A DNA stretch of 64,000 nt from positions 1,038,552 to 1,102,551 of the forward strand of contig NZ_JACVXB010000001.1 in NCBI RefSeq assembly GCF_014596945.1, given 5' to 3'. A program made the translations under genes and the position numbers. Origin of the DNA: Aestuariibaculum sediminum. Its GTDB lineage: Bacteria > Bacteroidota > Bacteroidia > Flavobacteriales > Flavobacteriaceae. Each line of letters begins with the position of its first letter. Within the stretch, counting starts at the first letter, position 1. Positions 8,523 to 17,605 of the stretch are shown piece after piece. The notes under the pieces are model-generated. The model was not told where the DNA came from. It searched no databases and saw only the letters and a program-made list of their open reading frames with translations.

Positions 8523-9527
8523 ATGGCTCATAAAAAACAAACTCTGGGAGAATTTATTATTGAAAATCAAGCTTCATTTAAATATTCTTCCGGTGAGTTG
8601 TCTAGTTTACTTAATTCATTACGTTTAGCGGCAAAAATAGTAAATCATGAAGTTAATAAAGCTGGATTGGTTGATATTATAGGTGCTGCAGGAGATACAA
8701 ACATTCAAGGCGAAGATCAGCAAAAATTAGATGTTTACGCCAACGATAAATTTATTCAAACGCTAACCAAACGAAATATCGTTTGTGGTATTGCAAGTGA
8801 AGAAGAGGACGATTTTATAACGATAAACAGCATCGACGAAAATCACGGTAATAAATATGTCGTGTTAATAGATCCTTTAGATGGCTCGTCGAATATTGAT
8901 GTGAATGTTTCTGTTGGAACGATATTTTCAATTTACCGACGTGTAACACCAGTTGGATCGCCAGTAACCATTGATGATTTTTTACAAAAAGGAAGCAAGC
9001 AAGTCGCAGCCGGATATATTGTCTACGGAACGTCTACCATGTTAGTTTATACAACGGGAGATGGCGTTAATGGGTTTACTTTAAACCCTGCAATAGGTTC
9101 TTTTTATTTGTCGCATCCCGATATGATGTTTCCTGAAGATGGTAATATTTATTCGGTAAACGAGGGGAACTATATACAGTTTCCTCAAGGTATAAAGGAT
9201 TATATAAAATATTGTCAGATGGATGAAGGGGACCGACCGTATACTTCTAGATATATTGGTTCTTTAGTTTCTGATTTTCATCGAAATATGATAAAGGGCG
9301 GGATTTATATGTACCCACAAAGTTCTAAAAACCCTAAGGGAAAATTACGTTTATTATATGAGTGCAATCCTATGGCATTTTTAGCAGAACAGGCCAACGG
9401 TAAGGCTAGCGATGGTTTTAACCGTATTTTAGATATTGAACCCACCGAATTGCATGAGCGTGTTCCATTTATTTGTGGAAGCAAGAATATGGTTGATAAA
9501 TGTGAAGAATTTATGAAAAACCAATAA
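8523..9527 (+). CDS. fbp: Class I fructose-1,6-bisphosphatase
   Basis: A 334-residue FBPase that removes the 1-phosphate of fructose 1,6-bisphosphate in gluconeogenesis. The metal-binding core [12 protein letters not shown] (about 118-129), [17 protein letters not shown] near the N-terminus and the sugar-phosphate site around [13 protein letters not shown] are all present. I chose the ATG at 8523, which gives [16 protein letters not shown] and fits family N-termini; an in-frame TTG at 8499 would add eight residues unlike the family. The gene diverges from the GNAT-aspartokinase operon and ends in a strong terminator. Confidence 0.93.
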   Translation: MAHKKQTLGEFIIENQASFKYSSGELSSLLNSLRLAAKIVNHEVNKAGLVDIIGAAGDTNIQGEDQQKLDVYANDKFIQTLTKRNIVCGIASEEEDDFITINSIDENHGNKYVVLIDPLDGSSNIDVNVSVGTIFSIYRRVTPVGSPVTIDDFLQKGSKQVAAGYIVYGTSTMLVYTTGDGVNGFTLNPAIGSFYLSHPDMMFPEDGNIYSVNEGNYIQFPQGIKDYIKYCQMDEGDRPYTSRYIGSLVSDFHRNMIKGGIYMYPQSSKNPKGKLRLLYECNPMAFLAEQANGKASDGFNRILDIEPTELHERVPFICGSKNMVDKCEEFMKNQ

Positions 9528-9548
9528 ATTATTGATTTTAAATTGGTA

Positions 9549-9581
9549 AAAAAAGCGTGCTATCTGGCACGCTTTTTTTTT
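9549..9581 (+). terminator. Intrinsic terminator of fbp
   Basis: GCGTGC and GCACGC arms around a TATCTG loop, flanked by an A-run and a run of nine T. It lies 21 bases after the fbp stop. The following 287 bases up to the next gene show no open frame or clear structure. Confidence 0.9.
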
Positions 9582-9868
9582 GATATTTGGTTATTAACAA
9601 TTACGGATAAATCAATATTTTCTGTAGGTTAATTTTCTATATTTAACATTTTTTAATTGTCCGTAAAGCCTATTAAATGCTAGTGATGCGTTGTTTCGAA
9701 TTAATTTCGGAATTTCATAATATTAATAATCTGAAACTTACTATAATCCCATGGTTTATCTAACAGCAATCGTGTGTCATCCCTTTTTTGTTAATGAGTT
9801 ACACATGTGAAAATGATCATGTCGATAAATAGAATTCAATAATCTAAAACCATCCTAATCTAAAACAA

Positions 9869-11224
9869 ATGAAGAATAAATTGCTATTCGTGTTTGCGAT
9901 AATATTGATATGCAGTCTCACATATGCACAAGAACATAAAGCATATTATCCTGATAAAACCTTAAAAGAAATAGGCGCATACGAGAATGGTGAAGCTACT
10001 GGCGAATGGCGATATTATCATGAAAATGGAAAATTGAGTGAAATGGGCAAATTTGAAAGCGGACAAAAAATTGGGGTTTGGAAAACATATCGCAAAACTG
10101 GGACATTAAAATTTACCAGAACTTATAATCAGGGAGTCTTAACAGGAGCTTGGAAATACCACTATGAAAATGGACAATTGGCAAAAATTGGAGCCTACCA
10201 CAATGATGAAGCTACTGGAGACTGGAAATATTTTCATATGAATGGAAAATTGAGTAATAGTGGCAAATTTGAAAACGGACTAAAAATAGGAAGATGGAAT
10301 TCGTATTTTGAAAATGGGGAATTAAGAGAAACCAGAAATTATATCAATGGAAGATATAGTGGAGCATTTAAATCATTTTACGAAAATGGACAATTGGCAA
10401 AAATAGGAGCCTACCAGAACAATGAAGCTACTGGAGCATGGAAATCGTATTATGAAAACGGACAATTAAAACAAATAGGTACATGTGTCAATGGAAAACC
10501 ATCAGGTGTTTGGAAACATTATCATGAAAATGGCCAATTAAAATGTACTGAGAATTATGTTGGAGGAATTCTAACAAGAGAGTATCAATCCTTTTATGAA
10601 AACGGAAAACTAAATGAGATTGGTGAATTTGAGAACGGAGAAAGAATTGGAACCTGGAAAAAATATCATGACAATGGCCAATTAGAGTTTGCTGTAGTTT
10701 ACGATAATGGAAAACGAATTGGAGAAGTAAAAGTATATTTCGATACAGGGGAATTAAGACATATTATGGCCTTTGATAAAGGAAAGAAAACAGGAATTTG
10801 GAAAGCATTTAATCGTAAAGGCCAATTAAAACAAATTGGAGCCTATAAAAATGGTATAGAAGTCGGGATTCATAAAGAATTTTACGACAATGGGAATTTA
10901 TTAGCTATTAAAGACTATTCTAATGAAAAAGGTATAGCCGAATCGAAAGTATATAGGAAAAGTGGGGAATTGTGGCAAGTAGGAAAATATATTAATAATA
11001 AACCAACTGGTGAATGGAAAATTTATCATCGAAATAATAGGATTTATCAAATAAGAATATGGAAAGATGGTAAATTTATGAATATCATAGTATGTGTGGA
11101 CAATAAAGGTAATAGACTGGATAAGGGTACTTTATCTCATGGAAATGGCACTGTAAATTATTATGATGAAAACGGAAATTTAACTGAAACAAAAAATTAT
11201 GTTGATGGAGTATTAAAAAAATAA
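9869..11224 (+). CDS. Secreted MORN_2/YwqK-type repeat protein
   Basis: A 451-residue protein with a signal peptide (about 1-20, ending TYAQ) followed by about 17 units of 24 residues of the form YxENGQLxxIGxYxNGxxxGxWK, the MORN_2 repeat seen in so-called YwqK antitoxin proteins. The units show a higher-order period of three. Units 1, 4 and 7 share GAYxNxEATGxW, units 2 and 5 share GKFExGxKIGxW, and units 3, 6 and 9 share a shorter NY/TYxxG form. The gene therefore seems to have grown by duplicating 72-residue blocks. The product should be an elongated beta structure outside the inner membrane. No toxin gene is adjacent, so an antitoxin role is not supported. It is single, with no close neighbours on the same strand. 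Confidence 0.8.
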   Translation: MKNKLLFVFAIILICSLTYAQEHKAYYPDKTLKEIGAYENGEATGEWRYYHENGKLSEMGKFESGQKIGVWKTYRKTGTLKFTRTYNQGVLTGAWKYHYENGQLAKIGAYHNDEATGDWKYFHMNGKLSNSGKFENGLKIGRWNSYFENGELRETRNYINGRYSGAFKSFYENGQLAKIGAYQNNEATGAWKSYYENGQLKQIGTCVNGKPSGVWKHYHENGQLKCTENYVGGILTREYQSFYENGKLNEIGEFENGERIGTWKKYHDNGQLEFAVVYDNGKRIGEVKVYFDTGELRHIMAFDKGKKTGIWKAFNRKGQLKQIGAYKNGIEVGIHKEFYDNGNLLAIKDYSNEKGIAESKVYRKSGELWQVGKYINNKPTGEWKIYHRNNRIYQIRIWKDGKFMNIIVCVDNKGNRLDKGTLSHGNGTVNYYDENGNLTETKNYVDGVLKK

Positions 11225-11294
11225 ATTGAAATTTTTGAGTTAAAACCTTAAATATAGGAGTATATCACAAAGAGTTTAAAGTTTAATATTGAGT

Positions 11295-13148
11295 TTATCC
11301 TCCCGCTTTTATAGCTTGTATACAGTCATCGAAAGTTTCGAAAATATGTTCAAACGGAATTAAATCTGGAATAATATCAATACGTTCCATCATATATTTA
11401 GGCTGTGGTAATAAATCTACAAAGTAAACCGTGATATTATTTTTGCTTAAATCCTGTAATACGTCTTCCATGGCATAAAGTCCAGATTGGTCTATGTATT
11501 GCATACGATCTAATCTGATAATAACTTTAGAGGCCGTGGATGGAATTTGATTAGCAACATTTTGAAAATTACTGGTTGAGCCGAAAAATAAAGGGCCTTT
11601 AACATGCTTAATAAATACATCGGCTTTTAGTTTCTCCGGGAAGTTTGCCTCGTCTTTCCAAGCGGGTTCTTGTTTTAAAGGAATAACTTCAGAGCGTTCT
11701 CCGGTTAAGTCGCCAATTTTTTTCATAAACATTAATGAAGCTATAACAAGTCCAATGCCTACGGCGTATACTAAATTCCAAAATGATGACAGTAATAAAA
11801 CCGTAAGCATCACCATTACTTCAGCACTAAATTTTAAAGGGCCTATTTTAATGTCCTTAGGTAAGCTAGGAATGGCTTTGAGTCCTTTATAATCCATAAC
11901 ACCAATACCAACTGTAATTAAAATACCAGCAAGCACTGCAGCAGGAATTTTTGAAGCAATGGGCCCCAGGCCAATTAAAATTATAAACAGCATAAGCCCT
12001 GCAATCATGCCTGATAATTTTGTTTTTCCACCTGAATTGATATTTACTACCGTTCTAATAGTTGCACCAGCACCAGGAATTCCGCCGAAAAGAGCGGCTA
12101 TACTGTTGCCAATACCTTGGCCAATAAGTTCTTTGTTTGGTTGATGTTTTGTTTTGGTCATATTATCGGCTACCACACTGGTAAGTAAAGAATCTATGGC
12201 ACCTAATAGCGAAAGGGTTAAGGCAGTAAAAATATAGGGCGTTATGTTTTTTAAGCTAAATTCTGTAAATATGTCCAGGTTAATTTGTGGTAAGCCACTC
12301 GGTATTTCTTCAATAGGTCTGTAATTTAACCCCAAAGCTAAAGCAGCTCCCGAAACAACAACCAAAGCTACTAATGTACTGGGTATTTTAGTAGTTATTT
12401 TTTTGAAGCCGTAAATAATAATGATCGTTATAATAGAAAGCGAAAGTTCTAGCCAATTGATGTGACTTAATGCTCTGGGTAATATTTTTAAGGTGCCGAG
12501 TACTCCTGAAGCTTCATTTTTTGCTAAAGTTTTCGATTCCTTCAAAATTTCGGCTTCGGTGATATGTTGCGCACGAGTTATGGTTTCTTTAAAATCCTCA
12601 AGAACTAAAATCCCCTCGCCAGCTTCTTCTTTTAAAATATTTTCTAATATTAATTCTTCAGCTTGAGGTTTAAACTGGTTTACATAGTTTTGGTCTTCCT
12701 TAGGATAATATCCTATTGAAGGCAGTATTTGAGTCACTAAAATGATAACGCCAATAGCAGTCATAAAACCTGAAACTACAGGGTAAGGGATATATTTTAT
12801 ATAGCGACCTAATCCCAATATACCCAAAACAATTTGCATGAAACCAGAAAGAAGAAAAACAGTTAATATTGCGGGAAGCGCCTTGTTTACATCGCCGTCA
12901 TTAACGGCTATAATTCCAGCAATAATAACCATACTTACTGCTGTCATAGGGGCTGTGGGACCCGAAATTTGTGTATTGGTCCCTCCAAATAAAGCGGCGA
13001 AAAAACTCAAGAAAATAGCACCATAAAGTCCGGCACTAGGGCCTAAACCAGAAGAAACTCCAAATGCCAATGCGAGCGGTAATGCTACAATGCCGGCAGT
13101 AATACCTCCAAAGGCATCACCTTTAATATTTGAAAGGAGTTTTTTCAT
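11295..13148 (-). CDS. SulP family anion transporter with STAS domain (second copy)
   Basis: A 617-residue SLC26/SulP transporter. It has 10-14 membrane segments with the family stretch GGIPGAGATIRTVVNI, then a cytoplasmic STAS domain (about 505-610) containing RLDRMQYIDQSGLYAM. Close SulP relatives in marine bacteria move bicarbonate, others sulfate. The carbonic anhydrase upstream favours bicarbonate. Unusual is a charged, Glu/Lys-rich insertion of about 65-70 residues (about 150-220) between membrane helices, absent from the other SulP protein at 15426-17018. A terminator separates it from the DUF2490 gene, so it may be transcribed on its own. Confidence 0.87.
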   Translation of the reverse strand: MKKLLSNIKGDAFGGITAGIVALPLALAFGVSSGLGPSAGLYGAIFLSFFAALFGGTNTQISGPTAPMTAVSMVIIAGIIAVNDGDVNKALPAILTVFLLSGFMQIVLGILGLGRYIKYIPYPVVSGFMTAIGVIILVTQILPSIGYYPKEDQNYVNQFKPQAEELILENILKEEAGEGILVLEDFKETITRAQHITEAEILKESKTLAKNEASGVLGTLKILPRALSHINWLELSLSIITIIIIYGFKKITTKIPSTLVALVVVSGAALALGLNYRPIEEIPSGLPQINLDIFTEFSLKNITPYIFTALTLSLLGAIDSLLTSVVADNMTKTKHQPNKELIGQGIGNSIAALFGGIPGAGATIRTVVNINSGGKTKLSGMIAGLMLFIILIGLGPIASKIPAAVLAGILITVGIGVMDYKGLKAIPSLPKDIKIGPLKFSAEVMVMLTVLLLSSFWNLVYAVGIGLVIASLMFMKKIGDLTGERSEVIPLKQEPAWKDEANFPEKLKADVFIKHVKGPLFFGSTSNFQNVANQIPSTASKVIIRLDRMQYIDQSGLYAMEDVLQDLSKNNITVYFVDLLPQPKYMMERIDIIPDLIPFEHIFETFDDCIQAIKAGG

Positions 13149-13193
13149 GTTTAGCTGGTTGTTTTTACTAAAGTTACTTGATATTATTCAATT

Positions 13194-13223
13194 AAAAAAG
13201 CCATTATACGGAATAATGGCTTT
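13194..13223 (-). terminator. Terminator downstream of the DUF2490 gene
   Basis: AAGCCATTAT and ATAATGGCTT arms with a five-base loop. On the minus strand it runs into TTTTTTAATT, 27 bases after the DUF2490 stop. Confidence 0.75.
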
Positions 13224-13249
13224 AGTAAAAATACGTAAAACAGTGTTTT

Positions 13250-13909
13250 TTAAAAGTTTACAAAGGCTAAAATATTAAATTGATCACGTCCCGAAGTTTC
13301 AAAAAACTGATTCATATATCCAGCTTCAAGTTTGATGTTTTTACTTAGTTTATAACCTAGTCCACCATATAATCGGTTTCGGTCAAAGATGGAACTTTTA
13401 GTATTTAAAAATATTTCGTTATAAGTTGAAAAATAACACTTTCCGGTTTTGGTAAAAGGAACATTAAGACCTAAAAAATAACGAAAACGCATTTTAAAAT
13501 CACTTTCAACAAAGCGCTGTTCAAAACGATAACGATGGCTTAAGGCCACGCGGCCTATGTTTTGCTTGGAAATGAATTGTTGAAATATGCGATGCTCATT
13601 GATGTTTATTTTGTCATTAGTATTTCCTCCTGTATAATTTTCCGAAAGGATGTAGCCGTAGCCCAGTAAAACGTTGTTTTTACCTTCGTTAAAGGTGTAA
13701 CCTAATCCAGTTCGAAGTAACAATTGTTCTAAGTCACCAATAGCATTATAATTACGGTATTGTACCTCGTGGTGAAGGTCCCATTTAGAATTTATTTTTT
13801 TGTTTCCAATATAAATTAGCCAGTTGCCAAAGTTACTGTCTTGGGCTTGTATAAAAAAAGGTAGTGTTAGCATAAATGCTAACACTACCATGCTCGTTTT
13901 CTTTTTCAT
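13250..13909 (-). CDS. DUF2490 outer-membrane beta-barrel protein
   Basis: A 219-residue protein with a cleavable signal peptide (about 1-22, ending QAQ) followed by alternating aromatic/polar strands ending in a C-terminal Phe (ILAFVNF), as in outer-membrane barrels. The spacing of WLIYIGNKKINSKW and HRYRFEQR matches DUF2490. The function of the family is unknown. It follows the carbonic anhydrase gene by 23 bases and is the last gene before a terminator, so it belongs to the SulP-USP-carbonic anhydrase operon and might be an outer-membrane pore for that system (inference). Confidence 0.8.
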   Translation of the reverse strand: MKKKTSMVVLAFMLTLPFFIQAQDSNFGNWLIYIGNKKINSKWDLHHEVQYRNYNAIGDLEQLLLRTGLGYTFNEGKNNVLLGYGYILSENYTGGNTNDKININEHRIFQQFISKQNIGRVALSHRYRFEQRFVESDFKMRFRYFLGLNVPFTKTGKCYFSTYNEIFLNTKSSIFDRNRLYGGLGYKLSKNIKLEAGYMNQFFETSGRDQFNILAFVNF

Positions 13910-13932
13910 ACTAAGTTTTAATAAATTATATT

Positions 13933-14562
13933 TTACTCGTAAAAGGTTACCGAACCATCGTTAATATCGTACATAGCGCCTACAATTTTGATATCACCAT
14001 TGTCTTCCATTTCCTTTAAAACAGGACTTTCTTTTCGAATACGATTTATGGTCAATTCAACATTTTTCTGCGATACGTGATCTACAAATTCTACATTTTT
14101 AGAATTTCTTAAACTTGCGTCTGAAGGTTCTGTTACACTTTCTACAGCTGGTTTAATTTTAGCTAACATACCTGTTAAGTTTCCTAGTTTGGCATCGTCA
14201 CAGGCTCCTTTTACTGCGCCACAACTGGTGTGACCCAGTACTACGATAAGTTTGGTACCTGCCAGTTTACAGGCAAATTCCATACTTCCTAAAATATCCT
14301 CATTAACAAAGTTTCCTGCAATGCGAACACTGAAAATATCGCCCAAACCTTGATCGAAAACCAATTCTGCTGAGACTCTTGAGTCAATACAACTTAAAAT
14401 GGTTGCAAATGGAAATTGTCCGTCACTTGTATCGTTAACCTGTTCTAATAAGTTACGATTAGCCTTTAAATTGTTTTGAAACCTCTTGTTGCCTTCCTTG
14501 AGGAATTGCAATGACTTTTCTGGGGTCATTGTGGCTTGGGTTTCTTTAGTATGTGCTTTCAT
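13933..14562 (-). CDS. Beta-class carbonic anhydrase
   Basis: A 209-residue beta-carbonic anhydrase, interconverting CO2 and bicarbonate. Zinc ligands and the Asp-Arg dyad are in place: Cys58, Asp60 and Arg62 in CIDSR, then His111 and Cys114 in GHTSC. There is no signal peptide, so it is cytoplasmic. It is in a minus-strand run after a SulP transporter and a stress protein. This is the arrangement expected if imported bicarbonate is equilibrated with CO2 or fed to carboxylases such as the PEP carboxylase encoded at 28.4-31.0 kb. Confidence 0.93.
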   Translation of the reverse strand: MKAHTKETQATMTPEKSLQFLKEGNKRFQNNLKANRNLLEQVNDTSDGQFPFATILSCIDSRVSAELVFDQGLGDIFSVRIAGNFVNEDILGSMEFACKLAGTKLIVVLGHTSCGAVKGACDDAKLGNLTGMLAKIKPAVESVTEPSDASLRNSKNVEFVDHVSQKNVELTINRIRKESPVLKEMEDNGDIKIVGAMYDINDGSVTFYE

Positions 14563-14628
14563 TATGATGTTTTTTTATTATTAATATTTTTTTAAATACC
14601 GATGCTCAATAAACGTATAACGATTGAT

Positions 14629-15420
14629 TCAAGAAATGAATAACGAAACATTCAGTTTATTGGCTAGTTCCGAAATATCTTGATGACTGGCGGATTTTCC
14701 GTTCACGTTGTTTTCATTTCTATTTATCATTAAGAGAGTTACATTGCTTTTTAATAAATAATTAGAAAGTGTATTAAGTGAATCGTCGCTTTGCTCGAAA
14801 ATAAATTCAACGACATCTGAATTAACAGATTCACTTAATTTATCGAATTTGTTAACTATTTTAAAGGATTTAATAGGTTTCTCACTATGGTTTTGTAACA
14901 CCAATTCAGTAAGGTTACGTTTTCTATCTTCATTTCGGTTGAAAAAACCTAAAATTATAGGTTCATTGGGTAACATAGGTGTTTGTGTATCAACCACTAA
15001 AATTGGACCTTGGTGTTGTTTTAAAATAAATTCAGTAACCTTATCACCTGTTAAATTTAATAGTTTCGATTTACGTTTTCCAATAACTATAATATCGGGA
15101 TTATGAGCTTTTAGATAATTTTTTATTTCCTGTTTTAATGCTCCTACCGAAAAACTAAAATCTATTGGAATATGAAATGTCTCTGTTAGTGTTTTTAATA
15201 ATTTTTTTATTGTATTATTGGCTGTTGTATATTCTTTATTAATTTCTCGAATAGCTGACAATTGATTTTCTTTTGTGACAACATCTGTTGGTTTTTTTAC
15301 ACAAAAGAGACTGAGCGAGCCTTGTGTCATATTAGCTAAGCTAATGGCACTTTTTAAAGTAGTGTTAACAGAATCGTTAAGCTCTGAAAGCACTAATATT
15401 TTTGGCTTAGAACGCTCCAT
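14629..15420 (-). CDS. Universal stress protein family
   Basis: A 263-residue cytoplasmic protein. The first 145 residues form a UspA fold with ILVLSEL at the start, DIIVIGKRK in the middle and GPILVVDTQ at the end. The second half looks like a more degenerate UspA-like unit (GFFNRNEDRKRN, LLMINRNENN). It starts 5 bases after the SulP stop at 15426, so it is translated from the same message. Usp-like domains next to SulP transporters may regulate them by nucleotide binding, but that is inference. Confidence 0.78.
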   Translation of the reverse strand: MERSKPKILVLSELNDSVNTTLKSAISLANMTQGSLSLFCVKKPTDVVTKENQLSAIREINKEYTTANNTIKKLLKTLTETFHIPIDFSFSVGALKQEIKNYLKAHNPDIIVIGKRKSKLLNLTGDKVTEFILKQHQGPILVVDTQTPMLPNEPIILGFFNRNEDRKRNLTELVLQNHSEKPIKSFKIVNKFDKLSESVNSDVVEFIFEQSDDSLNTLSNYLLKSNVTLLMINRNENNVNGKSASHQDISELANKLNVSLFIS

Positions 15421-15425
15421 AATGT

Positions 15426-17018
15426 TTAACTTAAACTTATGTCCGATTTCGGTCTTTCGTTAAAGAAATGAATAAAACTAGCTGGGTTTTCAACTACCCC
15501 TCGTTTTGAAACTAGCTTAATATCGATATTCCTTTCTTCTGCTTTATATAAAAAATCTTCTAAAATTTCTATAATATCATTATCAAGGTATCTTGTTTTG
15601 ATAAGGTTTATTTCTAAATAGGTGTCTCTTGGAAGGTTATCTAATTCTTTTAAAATAGCACCTTTATTGAAGAAGGTTACCTCTTCGGCAAGGGTCATTT
15701 TTATTTTATGCTTCCCATTGCTTTTGTCTTCAATATGAAGGAAATGTGAGTTTTGGTAGCTTTTTAAAAGCACCACAACAATACCAACTAATAATCCTAA
15801 GCTAATACCTATTAATAAATCTGTAAAAATAATACCTAATACGGTAGTGATAAATGGCAACCATTGTTTCCAACCTAATTTGTACATCGTTTTAAAAAGT
15901 TGTGGTTTAGCTAATTTGTAACCAACAACTAATAAAATTGCTGCTAATACAGATAGAGGAATTAAGTTTAATAACCGCGGAATTAATATCACTGAAATTA
16001 ATAGAAAGAAACCATGAATAATTGCTGATAATTTTGATTTTCCTCCAGATTGAATATTGGCTGAACTTCTTACAATAACCTGAGTAATAGGTAGTCCACC
16101 AATTAAACCGGAAATAATATTTCCTGTACCCTGAGCCAGTAATTCACGATTGGTTGGTGTAACGTTTTTATCTGGGTCTAATTTGTCTGTTGCTTCAACA
16201 CACAATAGTGTTTCTAAACTTGCTACTAATGCCATGGTAAAGGCAACTACCCAAACTTCAGTATTTGTTATTACAGAAAAGTTTGGAAAACTAAATTGAT
16301 TTAAGAAAGATGTGGTGTCCTCTGGAACAGGTACACTTACAAGGTGTTGGTTTAATATTGCCAAACTGCCAGAGTTTGCTGTGATTACAACATAAATTAT
16401 ACCCAAAACTACTGCAACTAAAGGCCCTTGAATAACCTGAAAGAATTTTGCTTTTTTCGATAAAACTTTATCCCACAACAGGATAATACCTAAACCAATT
16501 AATCCAATGATCATTGATCCAACCTGAATGTTATCTACTATGTGTATAATAGCTGAAAATGTATTTTCTCCTGAAGTTTCAAAAAAACTATCAGCACCCT
16601 CAGGCTCTGCATCGTAACCAAAAAAGTGAGGTATTTGTTTTAAAATTATAATAATACCAATTCCTGTAAGCATGCCTTTAATTACCGATGAAGGGAAATA
16701 GTAACCAATGACTCCCGCTTTTAAAACACCAAAAACAATTTGAATAATTCCGGCAATGACTACAGCTACTAAAAAGTTTTGATACCCTCCAAGTGCACCA
16801 ATAGAGGTTAATACAATGGCCGCTAAACCGGCTGCTGGGCCACTTACGCCAATTTTCGACCCACTTAAACTTCCAACCACAATACCGCCAACTATACCGG
16901 CGATTAATCCTGAAAATAATGGCGCTCCACTGGCTAAGGCAATACCTAAACAAAGGGGTAGTGCAACAAAAAATACGACGATACTTGCGGGTAAATCGTT
17001 TCTTAAAGTTTTAAACAT
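15426..17018 (-). CDS. SulP family anion (bicarbonate-type) transporter with STAS domain
   Basis: A 530-residue SulP transporter. The start is ATG at 17018, giving MFKTLRNDLPASIVVFF; an in-frame start further upstream at 17060 would add 14 residues unlike the family. The membrane domain carries GLIGGLPITQVIVRSSANIQ and is followed by a short STAS domain (about 430-520) with LIKTRYLDNDIIEIL. BicA-like SulP proteins import HCO3- with Na+. With Usp and carbonic anhydrase genes directly downstream, bicarbonate is the best guess. It is about 85 residues shorter than the second SulP protein and lacks that protein's charged insertion. Confidence 0.87.
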   Translation of the reverse strand: MFKTLRNDLPASIVVFFVALPLCLGIALASGAPLFSGLIAGIVGGIVVGSLSGSKIGVSGPAAGLAAIVLTSIGALGGYQNFLVAVVIAGIIQIVFGVLKAGVIGYYFPSSVIKGMLTGIGIIIILKQIPHFFGYDAEPEGADSFFETSGENTFSAIIHIVDNIQVGSMIIGLIGLGIILLWDKVLSKKAKFFQVIQGPLVAVVLGIIYVVITANSGSLAILNQHLVSVPVPEDTTSFLNQFSFPNFSVITNTEVWVVAFTMALVASLETLLCVEATDKLDPDKNVTPTNRELLAQGTGNIISGLIGGLPITQVIVRSSANIQSGGKSKLSAIIHGFFLLISVILIPRLLNLIPLSVLAAILLVVGYKLAKPQLFKTMYKLGWKQWLPFITTVLGIIFTDLLIGISLGLLVGIVVVLLKSYQNSHFLHIEDKSNGKHKIKMTLAEEVTFFNKGAILKELDNLPRDTYLEINLIKTRYLDNDIIEILEDFLYKAEERNIDIKLVSKRGVVENPASFIHFFNERPKSDISLS

Positions 17019-17113
17019 ATCAAAAAAATAGATTTTTAATTCAACAATTAAGCTGAACAATTATAATTATTAAAAGTAAATAGATGGCTATAAAATTAGC
17101 CTTAAAAATAGAA

Positions 17114-17410
17114 TTAAGATATGGACTTTTCCGGAGGCGGAAAAACTAAATTTAAATGAGGTTTTGAATATGTTTTAAATCGATAGGAAAAAAATTGAAG
17201 GTCTGAAATTGAAAAATTGGTCAGAGCATCATGTGTTTGTAAGGAAAAAGGAGAATCTAAACTTTTGGATTTTCCATTTTCTTCTTCTTCAGTCATAGAA
17301 TAAAATACAGAAGTGTCAATTGAATCATCTAAAACAATAATAACCGATGGCGCTGTAATTAACGCCAGAAACAAGGTGGTAAAGAAAATTGCAATTGCTC
17401 TTTTAATCAT
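17114..17410 (-). CDS. Small secreted or membrane-anchored protein with PPPE tail
   Basis: A 98-residue protein with one N-terminal hydrophobic segment (about 4-26), then a short acidic stretch (TEEEENGK), an aromatic-rich SDLQFFSYRFKTY and a tail HLNLVFPPPEK. I recall small Bacteroidota proteins with this acidic-aromatic-PPPE layout beside transporter genes, but know no function. It lies 95 bases upstream of the first SulP gene on the same strand and may share its transcript. The frame has codon use like its neighbours. Confidence 0.6.
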   Translation of the reverse strand: MIKRAIAIFFTTLFLALITAPSVIIVLDDSIDTSVFYSMTEEEENGKSKSLDSPFSLQTHDALTNFSISDLQFFSYRFKTYSKPHLNLVFPPPEKSIS

Positions 17411-17550
17411 TTAAAACAGTTTGGTCTATAACAAATATAATATTATACACGACTATTTGAGTATAATAATCGGAAAAATGCGTAAAAAAGCTTTGATTTT
17501 TAAGAATATTTAAAATGTATATGTTAAAAATTAAAAATCATTTAATTGAA

Positions 17551-17585
17551 AATCCCCATGAACCGAAGTGCATGGGGATTTCTTA
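17551..17585 (-). terminator. Terminator downstream of gltD
   Basis: Ten-base arms AATCCCCATG and CATGGGGATT around a 10-base loop, lying 26 bases after the gltD stop. On the minus strand it continues TTTTCAATT. Confidence 0.75.
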
Positions 17586-17605
17586 GTATAGTATGTTGCT
17601 AATTA

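Noticed and set aside
9869..11224. Toxin-antitoxin system (YwqK antitoxin name)
   Set aside because: The protein is secreted and repeat-rich, and no small toxin gene is adjacent; the name is inherited from the repeat family only.
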